Source: Pseudomonadota bacterium (GTDB lineage: Bacteria; Pseudomonadota; Alphaproteobacteria; Reyranellales; Reyranellaceae). From it: DNA of 19,176 bases. Made by a program: the position numbers and the translations under genes. This document shows positions 1 through 7,855 of the stretch, piece by piece. Location: assembly GCA_023436825.1 (NCBI GenBank), contig JAEZHS010000238.1:1-19176 (forward strand), read 5' to 3'. How positions within the stretch are numbered: the stretch's first letter is position 1; each line of letters opens with the position of its first letter. The notes beneath the pieces are model-generated. The model was given only the letters and a program-made list of their open reading frames with translations. It did not search any database and had not been told where the DNA came from.

Positions 1-127
1 CGATGTGGCCGTTGACCAGGGTGGCGACGCCGGCCGAGTCATAGCCGCGATATTCGAGGCGCTTCAGCGCTTCGACCAGCAAAGGCGTGACCGGTGCCTT
101 GCCGATGATCCCGATGATGCCGCACAT
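1..127 (-). CDS. glmS: GlmS, glutamine--fructose-6-phosphate aminotransferase (N-terminal 42 residues only)
   Basis: GlmS converts fructose-6-phosphate and glutamine to glucosamine-6-phosphate in the cytoplasm, the first committed step to UDP-GlcNAc. Only the start of the gene is present; the rest runs off the left edge. The peptide begins MCGIIGIIG, so Cys2, the N-terminal nucleophile of the class-II glutamine amidotransferase domain, is in place after Met removal. The signature [14 protein letters not shown] follows at about residues 27-40. Both features are highly diagnostic of GlmS. The start is fixed by the Met-Cys motif, with a purine-rich GGGAAA stretch just upstream. The gene borders the polysaccharide locus and reads away from it. 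It may be a housekeeping neighbour rather than a dedicated pathway member, although its product feeds amino-sugar donors. Confidence 0.93.
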   Translation of the reverse strand, partial: MCGIIGIIGKAPVTPLLVEALKRLEYRGYDSAGVATLVNGHI

Positions 128-343
128 TCAAGGTTTCCCACTGAACAAAAAGTTTAACAACCGGCGCCAACCGGGAGCCACATCGCGATGGGGGTAGCCA
201 CGTTTAGCGATGCGCTTCCGGGCATTCGTGGCAGCTCAATCGTCGACCTTGGTATCGCCTGCGCTTCACCAACGGTGCCGCATACGCCGTTTGGGCTACT
301 CCTTCTGTCTGGTGAGGCTTGAGTCGCAAGGCCTTGCGCCTTT

Positions 344-524
344 GTTCAGCCCTCGCCTCTTGTCGGCGCGCCCCACCGCGCGCGCCATTGCTGCCGGCGC
401 AAATGACGTTCACCCGGACGGCGACGTCGTTGCCGGGAATGACGAAAACGCACTTCCCAAGCAGATGCAGTTGCCGATAATGACCCGCTCGAAATCCTTT
501 CCTCGATGACAAGTCGGCGTGCCA
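344..524 (-). pseudogene. Decayed fragment of a beta-helix repeat protein gene
   Basis: Read on the minus strand and moving between frames, this stretch gives the pieces WHAD, LVIE, KDFERVIIGNCICLG and KCVFVIPGNDVAVR. They line up in order with the residues WRADGLVIEGKDAERVVIGN and CLGKGVFVVAANDVTVRG of the beta-helix gene ending at 7831. Against that gene the DNA appears to lack about four bases after the WHAD codons, one base in the Gly-Lys region and one before the Leu-Gly-Lys codons, so no single frame survives. A further short DNA match (GGCGAGGGC then TGAAC) near 344-358 suggests homology continues that far, with gaps. The fragment has no start, signal peptide or C-terminal half. It is closer to the 7831 gene than to the intact neighbour at 526. 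It is inferred to be non-functional. Confidence 0.7.
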
Positions 525-525
525 C

Positions 526-1572
526 ATGGGTTGGGCGACACGCTATGTCAGGACAAGTCGTTGCCGATCGGCGGCGTGGGCAACGCTGCTCGGCTGCACG
601 CTGCAGGCGATCTGCTCGCCGGGCTTCGCCGCCGAGCTGGTGGTCGGGGTTGGCCCGGACGCCTCCTTCCGCCTGCCCAGCGCGGCGGCGGCGGCAGCGC
701 GCCCGGGCGATACCATCCGCATACTGCCCGGCACCTACTACGATTGCGCCGTATGGCGGGCCGACGACGTCACCATCGAAGGCAGCGGCGAGGCGACGCG
801 CATCACCGACCGCATCTGCCAGGGCAAGGCAATCTTCGTGGTGACCGGCCGCAATGTTCGTATCCGCAATCTGGTCCTGGCCCGCGCCCGGCATCTCGAC
901 GGCCATGGCGCGGCGATCCGGGCGGAAGGCCGGAACCTTTCGCTGGAAGGCGTGCTGATCGAAAACAACCAGGATGGCATCTTTGCGCCGGGCCTGGCCG
1001 GCGGCATGTTGCGCATCGAGCGCAGCACTTTTCGCGGCAACGGCGCGATGCCGGGCAGCACGCCCAGCGCCGCGGTGCGCGCCGACAAGCTTGATGCGCT
1101 GCTGATCCGTGACACCGTGTTCGAGGACGGCCGAGGCAAGGCTGCAATCCTGTCAGCCGCCACCTGGACTTCGCTGGAAGGCTGCCGCATCGGCGGCGGC
1201 ACGCGGCTGGAAGGCGCGACAGTGATGGTCGAGGGCGGGTTGCGGGCCGCGCACAACCGCATCGAGGCCGGATCGGGACCGCGCGGCTACCGGGCCGGCA
1301 TCCTCGCTCTGCCCTCGGACGGAGCGCAGCCCCTGTCGGTGACCAACAACCAGCTGGAGGGGCAAGGGCTGCTGCTGCTGAACTGGTCCGGCCAAGACAT
1401 GCGCCTGGCGGAGAATCTCGTCCCATCCGATGCGCAGGAGGCCAGCAGCACGGGGGCCTGGTGGTTCGCCCTTCGGCAATGGCTGCGATCGACCTGGCAG
1501 GATCTGAGCGGGGGTGCCCGGCAGGTGCTGCGCGCACTGCGCAGGCTCAGCGATGCGGCGACGGCTGGCTGA
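526..1572 (+). CDS. Exported right-handed beta-helix repeat protein
   Basis: This 348-residue protein has an N-terminal export signal: arginines, a hydrophobic stretch at about residues 16-30, and a likely cleavage after GFAA near residue 36. The mature part carries a conserved opening (FRLPSAAAAAARPGD, about 48-62) and then short repeating strands of the kind IRNLVLARA, LSLEGVLIENNQDGI and LRIERSTFRGNG. These strands are typical of pectate-lyase-like or NosD-like parallel beta-helices. Cys74 and Cys98 are conserved with the paralogue near 7831. No catalytic set can be assigned. Polysaccharide lyases, C5-epimerases and plain binding proteins all share this fold, so a role in modifying or binding the product of this locus is an inference. 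The only ATG for the frame is at 526 and its ribosome site is weak. It abuts the decayed paralogue, so the first dozen residues may not be native. The C-terminus is amphipathic and Arg/Trp-rich. It converges with the acyltransferase gene 38 bases away. Confidence 0.82.
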   Translation: MGWATRYVRTSRCRSAAWATLLGCTLQAICSPGFAAELVVGVGPDASFRLPSAAAAAARPGDTIRILPGTYYDCAVWRADDVTIEGSGEATRITDRICQGKAIFVVTGRNVRIRNLVLARARHLDGHGAAIRAEGRNLSLEGVLIENNQDGIFAPGLAGGMLRIERSTFRGNGAMPGSTPSAAVRADKLDALLIRDTVFEDGRGKAAILSAATWTSLEGCRIGGGTRLEGATVMVEGGLRAAHNRIEAGSGPRGYRAGILALPSDGAQPLSVTNNQLEGQGLLLLNWSGQDMRLAENLVPSDAQEASSTGAWWFALRQWLRSTWQDLSGGARQVLRALRRLSDAATAG

Positions 1573-1610
1573 GGCCCCACTCCGGCCGGGGCGAGGCTGT
1601 CGGTCGCGAA

Positions 1611-2720
1611 TCAAAAATTGCGACGTCGATCTGAAGCGGCAGCTGGCTGCGGCCCGTGCCCTCGGATGGCTGAAAGCCGCGTTGGTTCGGCGCGCTGTTG
1701 GAGCGAGTAGGGCTTCTCGACAAACAGAAACAAGACTGCTCCACCCACGGCACTGAACGTGAATACCGGGACGAGGCAGAGCCAAAAGCTCAGATCATTC
1801 CCGCTTGAAACCAGGAAGAGCGCCCGCAAGCAAAGGACGACGATGAGCCCGTGAACAAGATAATACGAGTACGACATATTCCCGAACCAGCGCATGTAGC
1901 GCCAGGACAGGGGTTTTCCGACAAGTGAGTCATTTCCAATAGCGCTAGCGCATAGTGCGCCAAAACCAATCGCCAGCAGCAGCGAGGTCACCCATGCGGC
2001 CGGCGCAAACATCGCGCCCACGAAACAACCGAAGGCCAATGGGACTGAGATAACACCCGGCAACTTGCCGCGATGTTCGGCCAGCAGCATTCCGACGAAC
2101 AAGGGAAGGCCGCGGATGGGTACGTTGGGCAAGTCCAGCGCCGAGAGCGCGATCAGCGCGCCCGCCAGGCCAACAATGAGCCCGATCCTGGCCGGCTTCG
2201 GAAGTGTCGAAAGGCCGAGGACCGAGAACAAGACCGTAGCGCTTGCATAGAACCACCACTCGTAGCTGAGGCTCCAATTGACCGCGAACAACGGGTCTAT
2301 CGGCAGCAAGCCGGGCAAGAAGGCGACGTTCTCGGCCAAATACCAGATCCCCTGGTAGCCAGGGCCAATCTTCGGCTCGGGTCGGAGAAAATCGACTGCT
2401 GCTGCGAGAACCAAGACGACGAGAAAGGCCGGGTAGAGCCGCTGCGCTCGCCGGGCCATGAAAGCGAAAAAGGCCGGCCTGCGCCGAAGCAAGATTCCGT
2501 AGATGAGGTATCCACTCAAGACAAAGAACAGCTCAACTCCATAATTGCCAAACCTCTGAACGGTCTTGGCGAATCCATCCGTGACTCCGGATACATGCCC
2601 ATAGACGAGAAATTGCGTGCTGTAATGCTGCAGAAATACGAGGCTGACGGCGACCCCCCGTAAGCCTTCCATTGGTCGAGAGCGTCCGCTCCTATCAATC
2701 TCAAAATGCTGAGAAAACAC
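1611..2720 (-). CDS. Acyltransferase family 3 (OafA/YrhL-like) membrane protein
   Basis: This 369-residue integral membrane protein probably transfers an acyl group, commonly O-acetyl, to a sugar of a surface polysaccharide at the inner membrane. The family signature is clear: an Arg-rich N-terminus followed by MEGLRGVAV (residues 17-25) with His32 (FLQHY), then ELFFVLSGYLI (about 63-73), which contains the family's FFxLSGYL core. About ten hydrophobic segments follow, ending with a VEKP motif before the cytoplasmic tail. The length is normal for a stand-alone acyltransferase-3 protein without an SGNH domain. The start used is GTG at 2720, with a GAGGAG ribosome site about 13 bases upstream. 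An internal ATG at 2672 (Met17) is an alternative, but it would remove the Arg-containing leader. The acyl donor and the sugar acceptor cannot be read from the sequence. Context suggests decoration of this locus's product. Confidence 0.9.
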   Translation of the reverse strand: MFSQHFEIDRSGRSRPMEGLRGVAVSLVFLQHYSTQFLVYGHVSGVTDGFAKTVQRFGNYGVELFFVLSGYLIYGILLRRRPAFFAFMARRAQRLYPAFLVVLVLAAAVDFLRPEPKIGPGYQGIWYLAENVAFLPGLLPIDPLFAVNWSLSYEWWFYASATVLFSVLGLSTLPKPARIGLIVGLAGALIALSALDLPNVPIRGLPLFVGMLLAEHRGKLPGVISVPLAFGCFVGAMFAPAAWVTSLLLAIGFGALCASAIGNDSLVGKPLSWRYMRWFGNMSYSYYLVHGLIVVLCLRALFLVSSGNDLSFWLCLVPVFTFSAVGGAVLFLFVEKPYSLQQRAEPTRLSAIRGHGPQPAAASDRRRNF

Positions 2721-3213
2721 GGAGTGTCTTCATCTCCTCGACTAGGTGCCCGCGGTCGCGCACGTCTAGCTGCGGCTTGCTATCGAGCGACGGCACGGTA
2801 ACTGATCGCCGCCAATGCGACCCGATTCCTTCAGGGGTAGTCTGTATGGGCCGTTAGCGTCTCCGGCCCCGGCAGCTAGGATCGGCTCAGCGTGGCGACG
2901 TGGGGGATGCGGGCCCGCAGCCAGACGCATGGGAGCCTGGAAGAAAGGAAGAGCGGAAATCGGGAGAAACAGCGCCCGCGGCGGCGGTCAGGGCAGCAGG
3001 TGCAGCCAGTCCAGCACCCGCACCTTGGAGGTCGGCACGCCCTGCTCTTGTGTTCCGGCGGAAACCCCAAACGATCACCGAGCCCTATGCGTTCACACGA
3101 GTCGTGTCGTGGACGGGAGCTGCAAGAACGGTGCGAGTTGTCTCGATCCAATCGAATGCCGCCGGTGGGACCGCCCGCGACCGTCCTCCATTCGCTGTTT
3201 CGGAGATCGCTTC
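2721..3213. other. Non-coding gap between divergent genes
   Basis: This gap of about 490 bases separates the divergently transcribed acyltransferase and glycosyltransferase genes, so promoters for both should lie here. I cannot point to convincing -35/-10 pairs. One plus frame stays open from 2815 into the glycosyltransferase, but its peptide is low-complexity, rich in Arg, Ser, Gly and Cys, and unlike any family I know. No hairpin with a T-run, clear repeat or tRNA is seen. Confidence 0.5.
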
Positions 3214-4254
3214 ATGAGAATAAGTGTCATCGTGCCGACTTACAACCGCGCGACATTGCTTCCCTTTACTCTGGATGCGGTTCTGTCGCAGACGAGGCCG
3301 GCGGATGAAGTCATCGTCGTGGACGACGGGTCCGAGGACGACACTGACCGGGTTCTGCGCGCCTATGAGGGGCGCATTCATGCACTCAAAATCCCGAACT
3401 CGGGGGATCTCGCCGCCCGCAATATCGGGGCGCGCGTCGCGACAGGAGAGCTTCTGGCATTCTGCGATAGCGACGATCTGTGGCATCCCGATTTCCTGGC
3501 ACGCATGAGCGTGCTCTGGCACCTCGAGCCGCGGACCACCGTCGGCTATTCGGATTTCGTCACCATCCAGAATGAATCCAGGAGCACAGTCAGCAAGTTC
3601 GCCGCCGCTCCGCGCGATTTCTGGTCTGGCTTCCGGCTGCTCGGCAATGATGCTGGGGTCTTTGACGAGCCGATCGTACCCAAGGTCGTGGGCTTTCAGC
3701 CGTTCTTTCCATCATGCATGGTCGTGCCCTCGGCATTCTTTCGATCGGTTGGTGGTTGGGACGAAGGTATTTCGCGAACCGTCGGTCACGACTTCGCAAC
3801 ATTGCTACGGATGGCCGAGCATACGCCGTTCGGCGTGGTGCGACTGCCCTTGGTCGATATTCGCAAGCACGCAGGGAATTACTCCCACGACGTACAAAAA
3901 ATGGAACTCGGCGACAGCAAAGTGCTGGAGTACGTACTCGCAACGCGCCCTTCCCTGCGCCGCCATCGGGACACGATCCTCAACAGCATCGAAAAGCGCC
4001 GGCGGGCAGCGATGGAGACCGCGTTCGCCCGCCGCGATTTTGCATCGGTAAGAGACATTTTCCACATTCTGCCACCGGACAAGCGACCGGCACTGTTGCG
4101 GGCCAAGTATCTGGTGGCAAAGCTACCAGCGGCCCTCCGCACTTCAGCCTGGGAAGCGCTGTCCCTCGCTGGCTCCCTGCGCTCAGCCCGCAACCGTCGC
4201 GCCCGGAGGAGTCTCGCCCTGTCTGCCGAGCCGTCTCAGAAATCGCCAGACTGA
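3214..4254 (+). CDS. Glycosyltransferase family 2
   Basis: This 346-residue GT-A enzyme should transfer a sugar from a nucleotide donor onto the growing lipid-linked oligosaccharide at the cytoplasmic face. It opens with SVIVPTYNRATLL (residues 4-16), followed by EVIVVDDGS (32-40) for nucleotide binding. ARNIGARVATGELLAFCDSDD (about 68-88) includes the metal-binding DxD-type motif DSDD at 85-88. GHDF at about 191-194 occupies the catalytic-base region. The start is the ATG at 3214, preceded by GGAG at good spacing; the same frame is open for 133 codons further upstream, but that peptide is not homologous to anything I recognise. It is one of only two plus-strand genes in the locus. Its last 72 bases overlap the 3' end of the opposing family-2 gene, and its Arg-rich C-terminal tail lies mostly in that overlap. 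Donor and acceptor are unknown. Confidence 0.9.
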   Translation: MRISVIVPTYNRATLLPFTLDAVLSQTRPADEVIVVDDGSEDDTDRVLRAYEGRIHALKIPNSGDLAARNIGARVATGELLAFCDSDDLWHPDFLARMSVLWHLEPRTTVGYSDFVTIQNESRSTVSKFAAAPRDFWSGFRLLGNDAGVFDEPIVPKVVGFQPFFPSCMVVPSAFFRSVGGWDEGISRTVGHDFATLLRMAEHTPFGVVRLPLVDIRKHAGNYSHDVQKMELGDSKVLEYVLATRPSLRRHRDTILNSIEKRRRAAMETAFARRDFASVRDIFHILPPDKRPALLRAKYLVAKLPAALRTSAWEALSLAGSLRSARNRRARRSLALSAEPSQKSPD

Positions 4255-5238
4255 CGGGCCGACTGCTCGCTTCAGCCTCAACTTGGCCCAGCTTCCGCTC
4301 CTGGAGATTTCCGGATCGAAGGATCGAGCCAACCCCAGCAGCTCCCGCATGGCGTGAAGGTCGCCGCTGTCGAACTTGCGCGATGCGTCCCAGAAGACCT
4401 CCTCCGCCAGCCGGCGACGCGCCAAAGCGGAGAGCGCCTCCGCGTCCGACAGTCGAGATCCGGCAAACGCAAAAAATGCGTCAAACGCCGCTCTGCGCTG
4501 CTCGTAATCGCGGCGTAGCTGTTCATGACCGATGTAGCCATGTCGCATGTTCTTTTGATGGATTCGGCTATAGCCCTGCACCGACTGCAGCACGCCGACG
4601 TCGCCATAGGCGGCCAACCGCAACCACATCTCATAGTCCCCCGCATGCGGCAGGGAGGGCCGATAGCCGCCGACACGCTTTTGCAGCGGACCACGCACGA
4701 CGGCGGTTGCAGTAGCGATCGCACAGTTCACGCTCCAGCAGTTGGTGCGGATGAACTCATGTCCAGGAACAATGGCGAACTCGGCCGAGTCGGGGTCGGC
4801 GGGCGGCTCCGCTGGATGGTAACGGCCTCGTGTCGAACGCAGCGGCATCATGCGACCGTCGACTTCCATGAAGTCCATGTGCCGACCGGATACAAAGCCA
4901 ACGTTCGAATGAGCCTCCATCACTGCGATCGCGCGGTCCAGCGCGGTCGGAGCGACCATGTCATCCGCGGAGAGCAGGAGCATATAGTCGGATTGGACCC
5001 AATCGATTCCTTCATTGTAGGTGGCGATATGGCCCTGATTCTGCGAATGCACCACCACGGAAATTCGCGGATCCTCGAGCGCGAGTTGCTGCGCCGTCTC
5101 CGCTGAGTCGTCGGTCGACGCGTCGTCGATAATGAGGACGCGGAGATCGTCTAAAGACTGCGCGCGCAGACTGGAGATACATGGCCGCAGGAAGCGCCCA
5201 TAATTGTAACAAGGAACGATGACGTCTAGCGAAGCCAT
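4183..5238 (-). CDS. Glycosyltransferase family 2
   Basis: This 351-residue GT-A enzyme has the usual order of motifs: DVIVPCYNYGRFL (residues 5-17), VLIIDDAS (34-41), and SADD (90-93) as the DxD-type metal site. GDYEMWLRLA (200-209) matches the ED/GD-x-x-x-W region of the acceptor domain. The stretch from about residue 140 to 235 resembles the partial gene at the right edge of the window, including SLPHAGDYEMWLRLA against ALPHSGDMHMWLRLA and SRIHQKNM against TRIHASNM. The two are therefore paralogues that probably recognise related acceptors. The start is the ATG at 5238, with a weak ribosome site. It lies 39 bases downstream of the family-4 gene and probably shares its transcript. The Arg-rich C-terminal tail overlaps the opposing gene. 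Confidence 0.9.
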   Translation of the reverse strand: MASLDVIVPCYNYGRFLRPCISSLRAQSLDDLRVLIIDDASTDDSAETAQQLALEDPRISVVVHSQNQGHIATYNEGIDWVQSDYMLLLSADDMVAPTALDRAIAVMEAHSNVGFVSGRHMDFMEVDGRMMPLRSTRGRYHPAEPPADPDSAEFAIVPGHEFIRTNCWSVNCAIATATAVVRGPLQKRVGGYRPSLPHAGDYEMWLRLAAYGDVGVLQSVQGYSRIHQKNMRHGYIGHEQLRRDYEQRRAAFDAFFAFAGSRLSDAEALSALARRRLAEEVFWDASRKFDSGDLHAMRELLGLARSFDPEISRSGSWAKLRLKRAVGPSVWRFLRRLGRQGETPPGATVAG

Positions 5239-5277
5239 GCCTGGAATCCGAAGCTATCCTTGACGGACGTTGAAAGG

Positions 5278-6591
5278 TTACGGTGCCGAGCAGAGCCGCA
5301 AGAATGCATCGGTCCTCTCCACCCAGCCGGATGCGGCGGCGACCCTCATCCCGCCGCGGCGCAAGCCATCTCGCAGCACCGCATCCTGGCGGAGCAGACG
5401 CATAGCCGCGGCAATGTCCGCTACGGACGTGCCATCGACGACCAGGCCGTTCTCACCATGCTGCACCGCGTCAGTACTGCCACCGTCGCGACCGGCTATC
5501 ACTGGCAGGCCACAGGCATTGGCCTCCAGGAACACCAGGCCGAAGCCCTCGGTGTCGCCATCGGGAAGCCTGCGGTTCGGCATCACGAAGACATCGCCAA
5601 GGCAGTAGTGATCGACCAGCGAGGCGTCGGGCACGGCGCCGGTGAACACGACCCGGTCGGACACGCCGCAGAGCTGCGCCAGTCCGCGCAATGCTGGCTC
5701 GAAGGGACCTGCGCCTACAGCCAAGAGCATCGCGTCTGGAACCGAGGGCAGTAGTTCGGCCAATGCGCGGATCGCGTTGTCCAAGCCCTTCTTTTCCACC
5801 AGACGGCAGACCGAGACATAGACGAAGCGGTCACGGAGCCCGTAACGTTCGACGAGCTCGGCGCGACGAGGGAGCGGCTGAAAGCGCCGCCGGTCGACGC
5901 CGTTGGGAATAAGCGCCAGCTTGGCCTTCCCTTCGACCGGCCCGAGCAGCTCCCGCGCCACCGCCTCGGTGAAACGGCTGACAACGATCACGCGGTCGGC
6001 CAACTGTAGGGCTCGGCGCGCTCGCCTCAGTTGGGGGTCCCAGGTGCCGACGGTGGTAAGTTCCTCGCCATGCACATAGACAATCGTCCGGACGGAGGGC
6101 ACCCAGCGCAGCAGCGCGACGATCCATCCGCTCGCCAGCAGCTCCCCGATGCAGACGGTTGTCACCCGCTCGGTGGCGATCAGCCGGAGCAGCCTGACCG
6201 AAAGGACGGCCCGCAGCGCGAGATCCTCCAGCAGCATCCGCGCGCGCGCCACGCCGCGGATCGACGCCTCGCTCTTCTGCAAGCGGGTGCGTAGTAGCGG
6301 GTATCGCTCGATCCGATAAGGCGCCGCCTCGTCGAACTCCATCCAGCCAGCCAACTCGCTTCCGTCGACATAGTTGATGGTGGGGGCCAAGACGACGATG
6401 CGCCCGGCTGCATGCCTTGCGAGGCTCTCGTAAACGACGGCGGATCCGCCGAGAACCGGCGGGAAATTGCTGGCGAGGAGCAGTATCCTGTCGCTTCTTG
6501 CTGTGGCCCTCGACGCACTTTGGCCCTTCGCTCGCGCGGCGGGTCGAAACCACCCTTGCGATTCCAGTATCCGAGCGAGAGCGGACATCAT
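5278..6591 (-). CDS. Glycosyltransferase family 4 (GT-B fold)
   Basis: This 437-residue retaining glycosyltransferase has the two-lobed GT-B layout. The N-terminal lobe begins RILLLASNFPPVLGGSAV (about 35-52), with the glycine-rich acceptor loop. YVHGEEL (172-178) and a conserved PNGVD (229-233) close this lobe. The C-terminal lobe has RLVEKKGLD (263-271) and the donor-binding EGFGLVFLEANACGLPVIAG (348-367), whose EGFGLVFLE carries the E-x7-E motif of family 4. A leader of about 34 residues precedes the first beta strand. The start is one of two adjacent ATG codons (6591 or 6588); there is no strong ribosome site. It is the first gene of a two-gene unit with the family-2 gene downstream. Substrates cannot be named. 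Many relatives transfer mannose, glucose or galactose. Confidence 0.92.
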   Translation of the reverse strand: MMSALARILESQGWFRPAARAKGQSASRATARSDRILLLASNFPPVLGGSAVVYESLARHAAGRIVVLAPTINYVDGSELAGWMEFDEAAPYRIERYPLLRTRLQKSEASIRGVARARMLLEDLALRAVLSVRLLRLIATERVTTVCIGELLASGWIVALLRWVPSVRTIVYVHGEELTTVGTWDPQLRRARRALQLADRVIVVSRFTEAVARELLGPVEGKAKLALIPNGVDRRRFQPLPRRAELVERYGLRDRFVYVSVCRLVEKKGLDNAIRALAELLPSVPDAMLLAVGAGPFEPALRGLAQLCGVSDRVVFTGAVPDASLVDHYCLGDVFVMPNRRLPDGDTEGFGLVFLEANACGLPVIAGRDGGSTDAVQHGENGLVVDGTSVADIAAAMRLLRQDAVLRDGLRRGGMRVAAASGWVERTDAFLRLCSAP

Positions 6592-6887
6592 CCAGGGTGA
6601 ACCTGACTATTGCGTCGATCGACGTGCAGCCCTCGAAACGCACCGCAACCTCGTCGCCACCTACGCCGTGCGTAATCGAACTTGGGAGTTCTCCTCATTC
6701 AGCCGCTCCACGTGACGGCATCACGAGACTGGATGACTCACGCGCCGGCAAGCGAACGGTAGAGCATTGCATTGCCTCGGGTATAGGCCGAAGACACAAG
6801 CGTGCGGGGGCGTTGGAGTTACCCTGATTGAATGCTTGGCTTGTCGACATCACTGAACACCATTCCAATGGATGTTCCCACGACCAT
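6592..6887. other. Gap between the family-4 gene and the beta-helix pseudogene
   Basis: About 296 bases follow the reconstructed stop of the pseudogene and precede the family-4 glycosyltransferase start. The frame of the pseudogene's first part runs on through this gap to 6695, but that peptide is unrelated to a beta-helix and looks like out-of-frame translation. A promoter for the family-4 gene may lie here. I see no clear motif or terminator. Confidence 0.4.
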
Positions 6888-7831
6888 TCAGCGGGTCGCT
6901 CCTGATTCGGACGCGATCCGTCCATCGCCGCGCAAAGGGATGACAGTGGGCGGCAGACTGTTTCCTCCCAGCAGTGCCGGGCGTTGCCGTGTGATTCGTG
7001 ACGAAGACGGTGCGATAGCTGCCGCTGAGGGCGACGACATTCGATTCGATGCGGATCTCGGGCGTCGGCCGGTCCACGCCCTCGGCGCCGATCGAAATCG
7101 CCGTGCTGCGGTTGCCCGAGCGCGGGCCTTTGGACAGCCGGTTGCCGCAGCAGCACCGCGCCGCCATTCGGCACTTCGATCAGGTAGCTCGCCGTACCCT
7201 CGGGCCCGTCCTCGACGTCGCAGTCGAGCACCTCGGTGCGGAAGGCGCGCGATTTCACGTGATGACCTTCACCCGTGGCACGGAGGCGGGAGCGCTCCAC
7301 GCGCAGCCGCTCGAGTGGCCCGGTGTAGATTCCATGGGCGCATGCATGCGCGCAACTGCCATTGCCGATGAAGCTGCTGTTCCGCACGAGCAGCACGCCC
7401 CGCGATACGCCGGCCAGAAGGATGCCGTTCTCGTTGTCCAGGAAACGCACGCGTTCGACGGTGAGGTTCACGCCCTCGCCACGAATTTCGGCGCCGTTGC
7501 CGTCTACGGAACGCGCGCCGCGCAGCGTTACGCCGCGCACGGTCACGTCGTTGGCGGCAACGACAAAGACGCCCTTGCCAAGACATGTGCGGTTGCCGAT
7601 GACGACGCGCTCGGCGTCCTTGCCCTCGATGACCAGCCCATCGGCGCGCCACGCGGCGCAATCCTCATAGGTGCCCGCAGCGATGCGGATAACATATCCT
7701 GGCCGCGCGGCCGCGGCAGCCGCCGAGGGCATCAGGAAGGTGCGCCCCGGGGCGACATCGAGGATTCGCGGCTGCGCCGACGGCGCCGCCGGCAGCATCA
7801 CCATCAGCAGGGCGATCGCGGCGGCACGCAT
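6888..7831 (-). pseudogene. Exported beta-helix repeat protein gene with two frameshifts
   Basis: The gene starts well: an ATG at 7831 with AGGGAG upstream, a clean signal peptide (AAAIALLMVMLPAAPSA), and the family opening FLMPSAAAAAARPG (about 32-45). Then come AGTYEDCAAWRADGLVIEG and beta-helix strands such as LTVERVRFLDNENGILLAG. Cys58 and Cys83 match Cys74 and Cys98 of the protein encoded at 526. Near 7150, after GGAVLL, the homologous reading moves to a second frame (GNRLSKGPRSGNRSTAISIG). Near 6980, after NHTATP, it moves to a third (ALLGGNSLPPTVIPLRGDG), ending at a TGA at 6888-6890. Each shift is net +1, that is one extra base or two missing. The repaired product would have about 313 residues. 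It sits 24 bases after the ligase-like gene and is probably co-transcribed. Sequencing errors could explain the shifts, in which case the gene would be intact. Confidence 0.78.
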
Positions 7832-7855
7832 GCACGGTATCTCCCTGGTGGATAG

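Noticed and set aside
128..200. Small inverted repeat (CCGG arms) with an A/T run upstream of glmS
   Set aside because: The stem is only four bases. It could be part of a promoter or leader but cannot be distinguished from chance.
1573..1610. Possible bidirectional terminator between convergent genes
   Set aside because: Only a five-base GCCCC/GGGGC stem with a nine-base loop and no T-run on either strand. Too weak to call.
2815..3213. Extended N-terminus for the glycosyltransferase starting at 3214
   Set aside because: The frame is open but the added 133 residues are low-complexity and non-homologous. The ATG at 3214 has GGAG at good spacing and begins exactly at the conserved first strand.
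6695..6887. Continuation of the beta-helix gene's first frame to a stop at 6695
   Set aside because: After about 7150 the conserved beta-helix reading moves to other frames. The continued peptide is unrelated and most likely out-of-frame translation.
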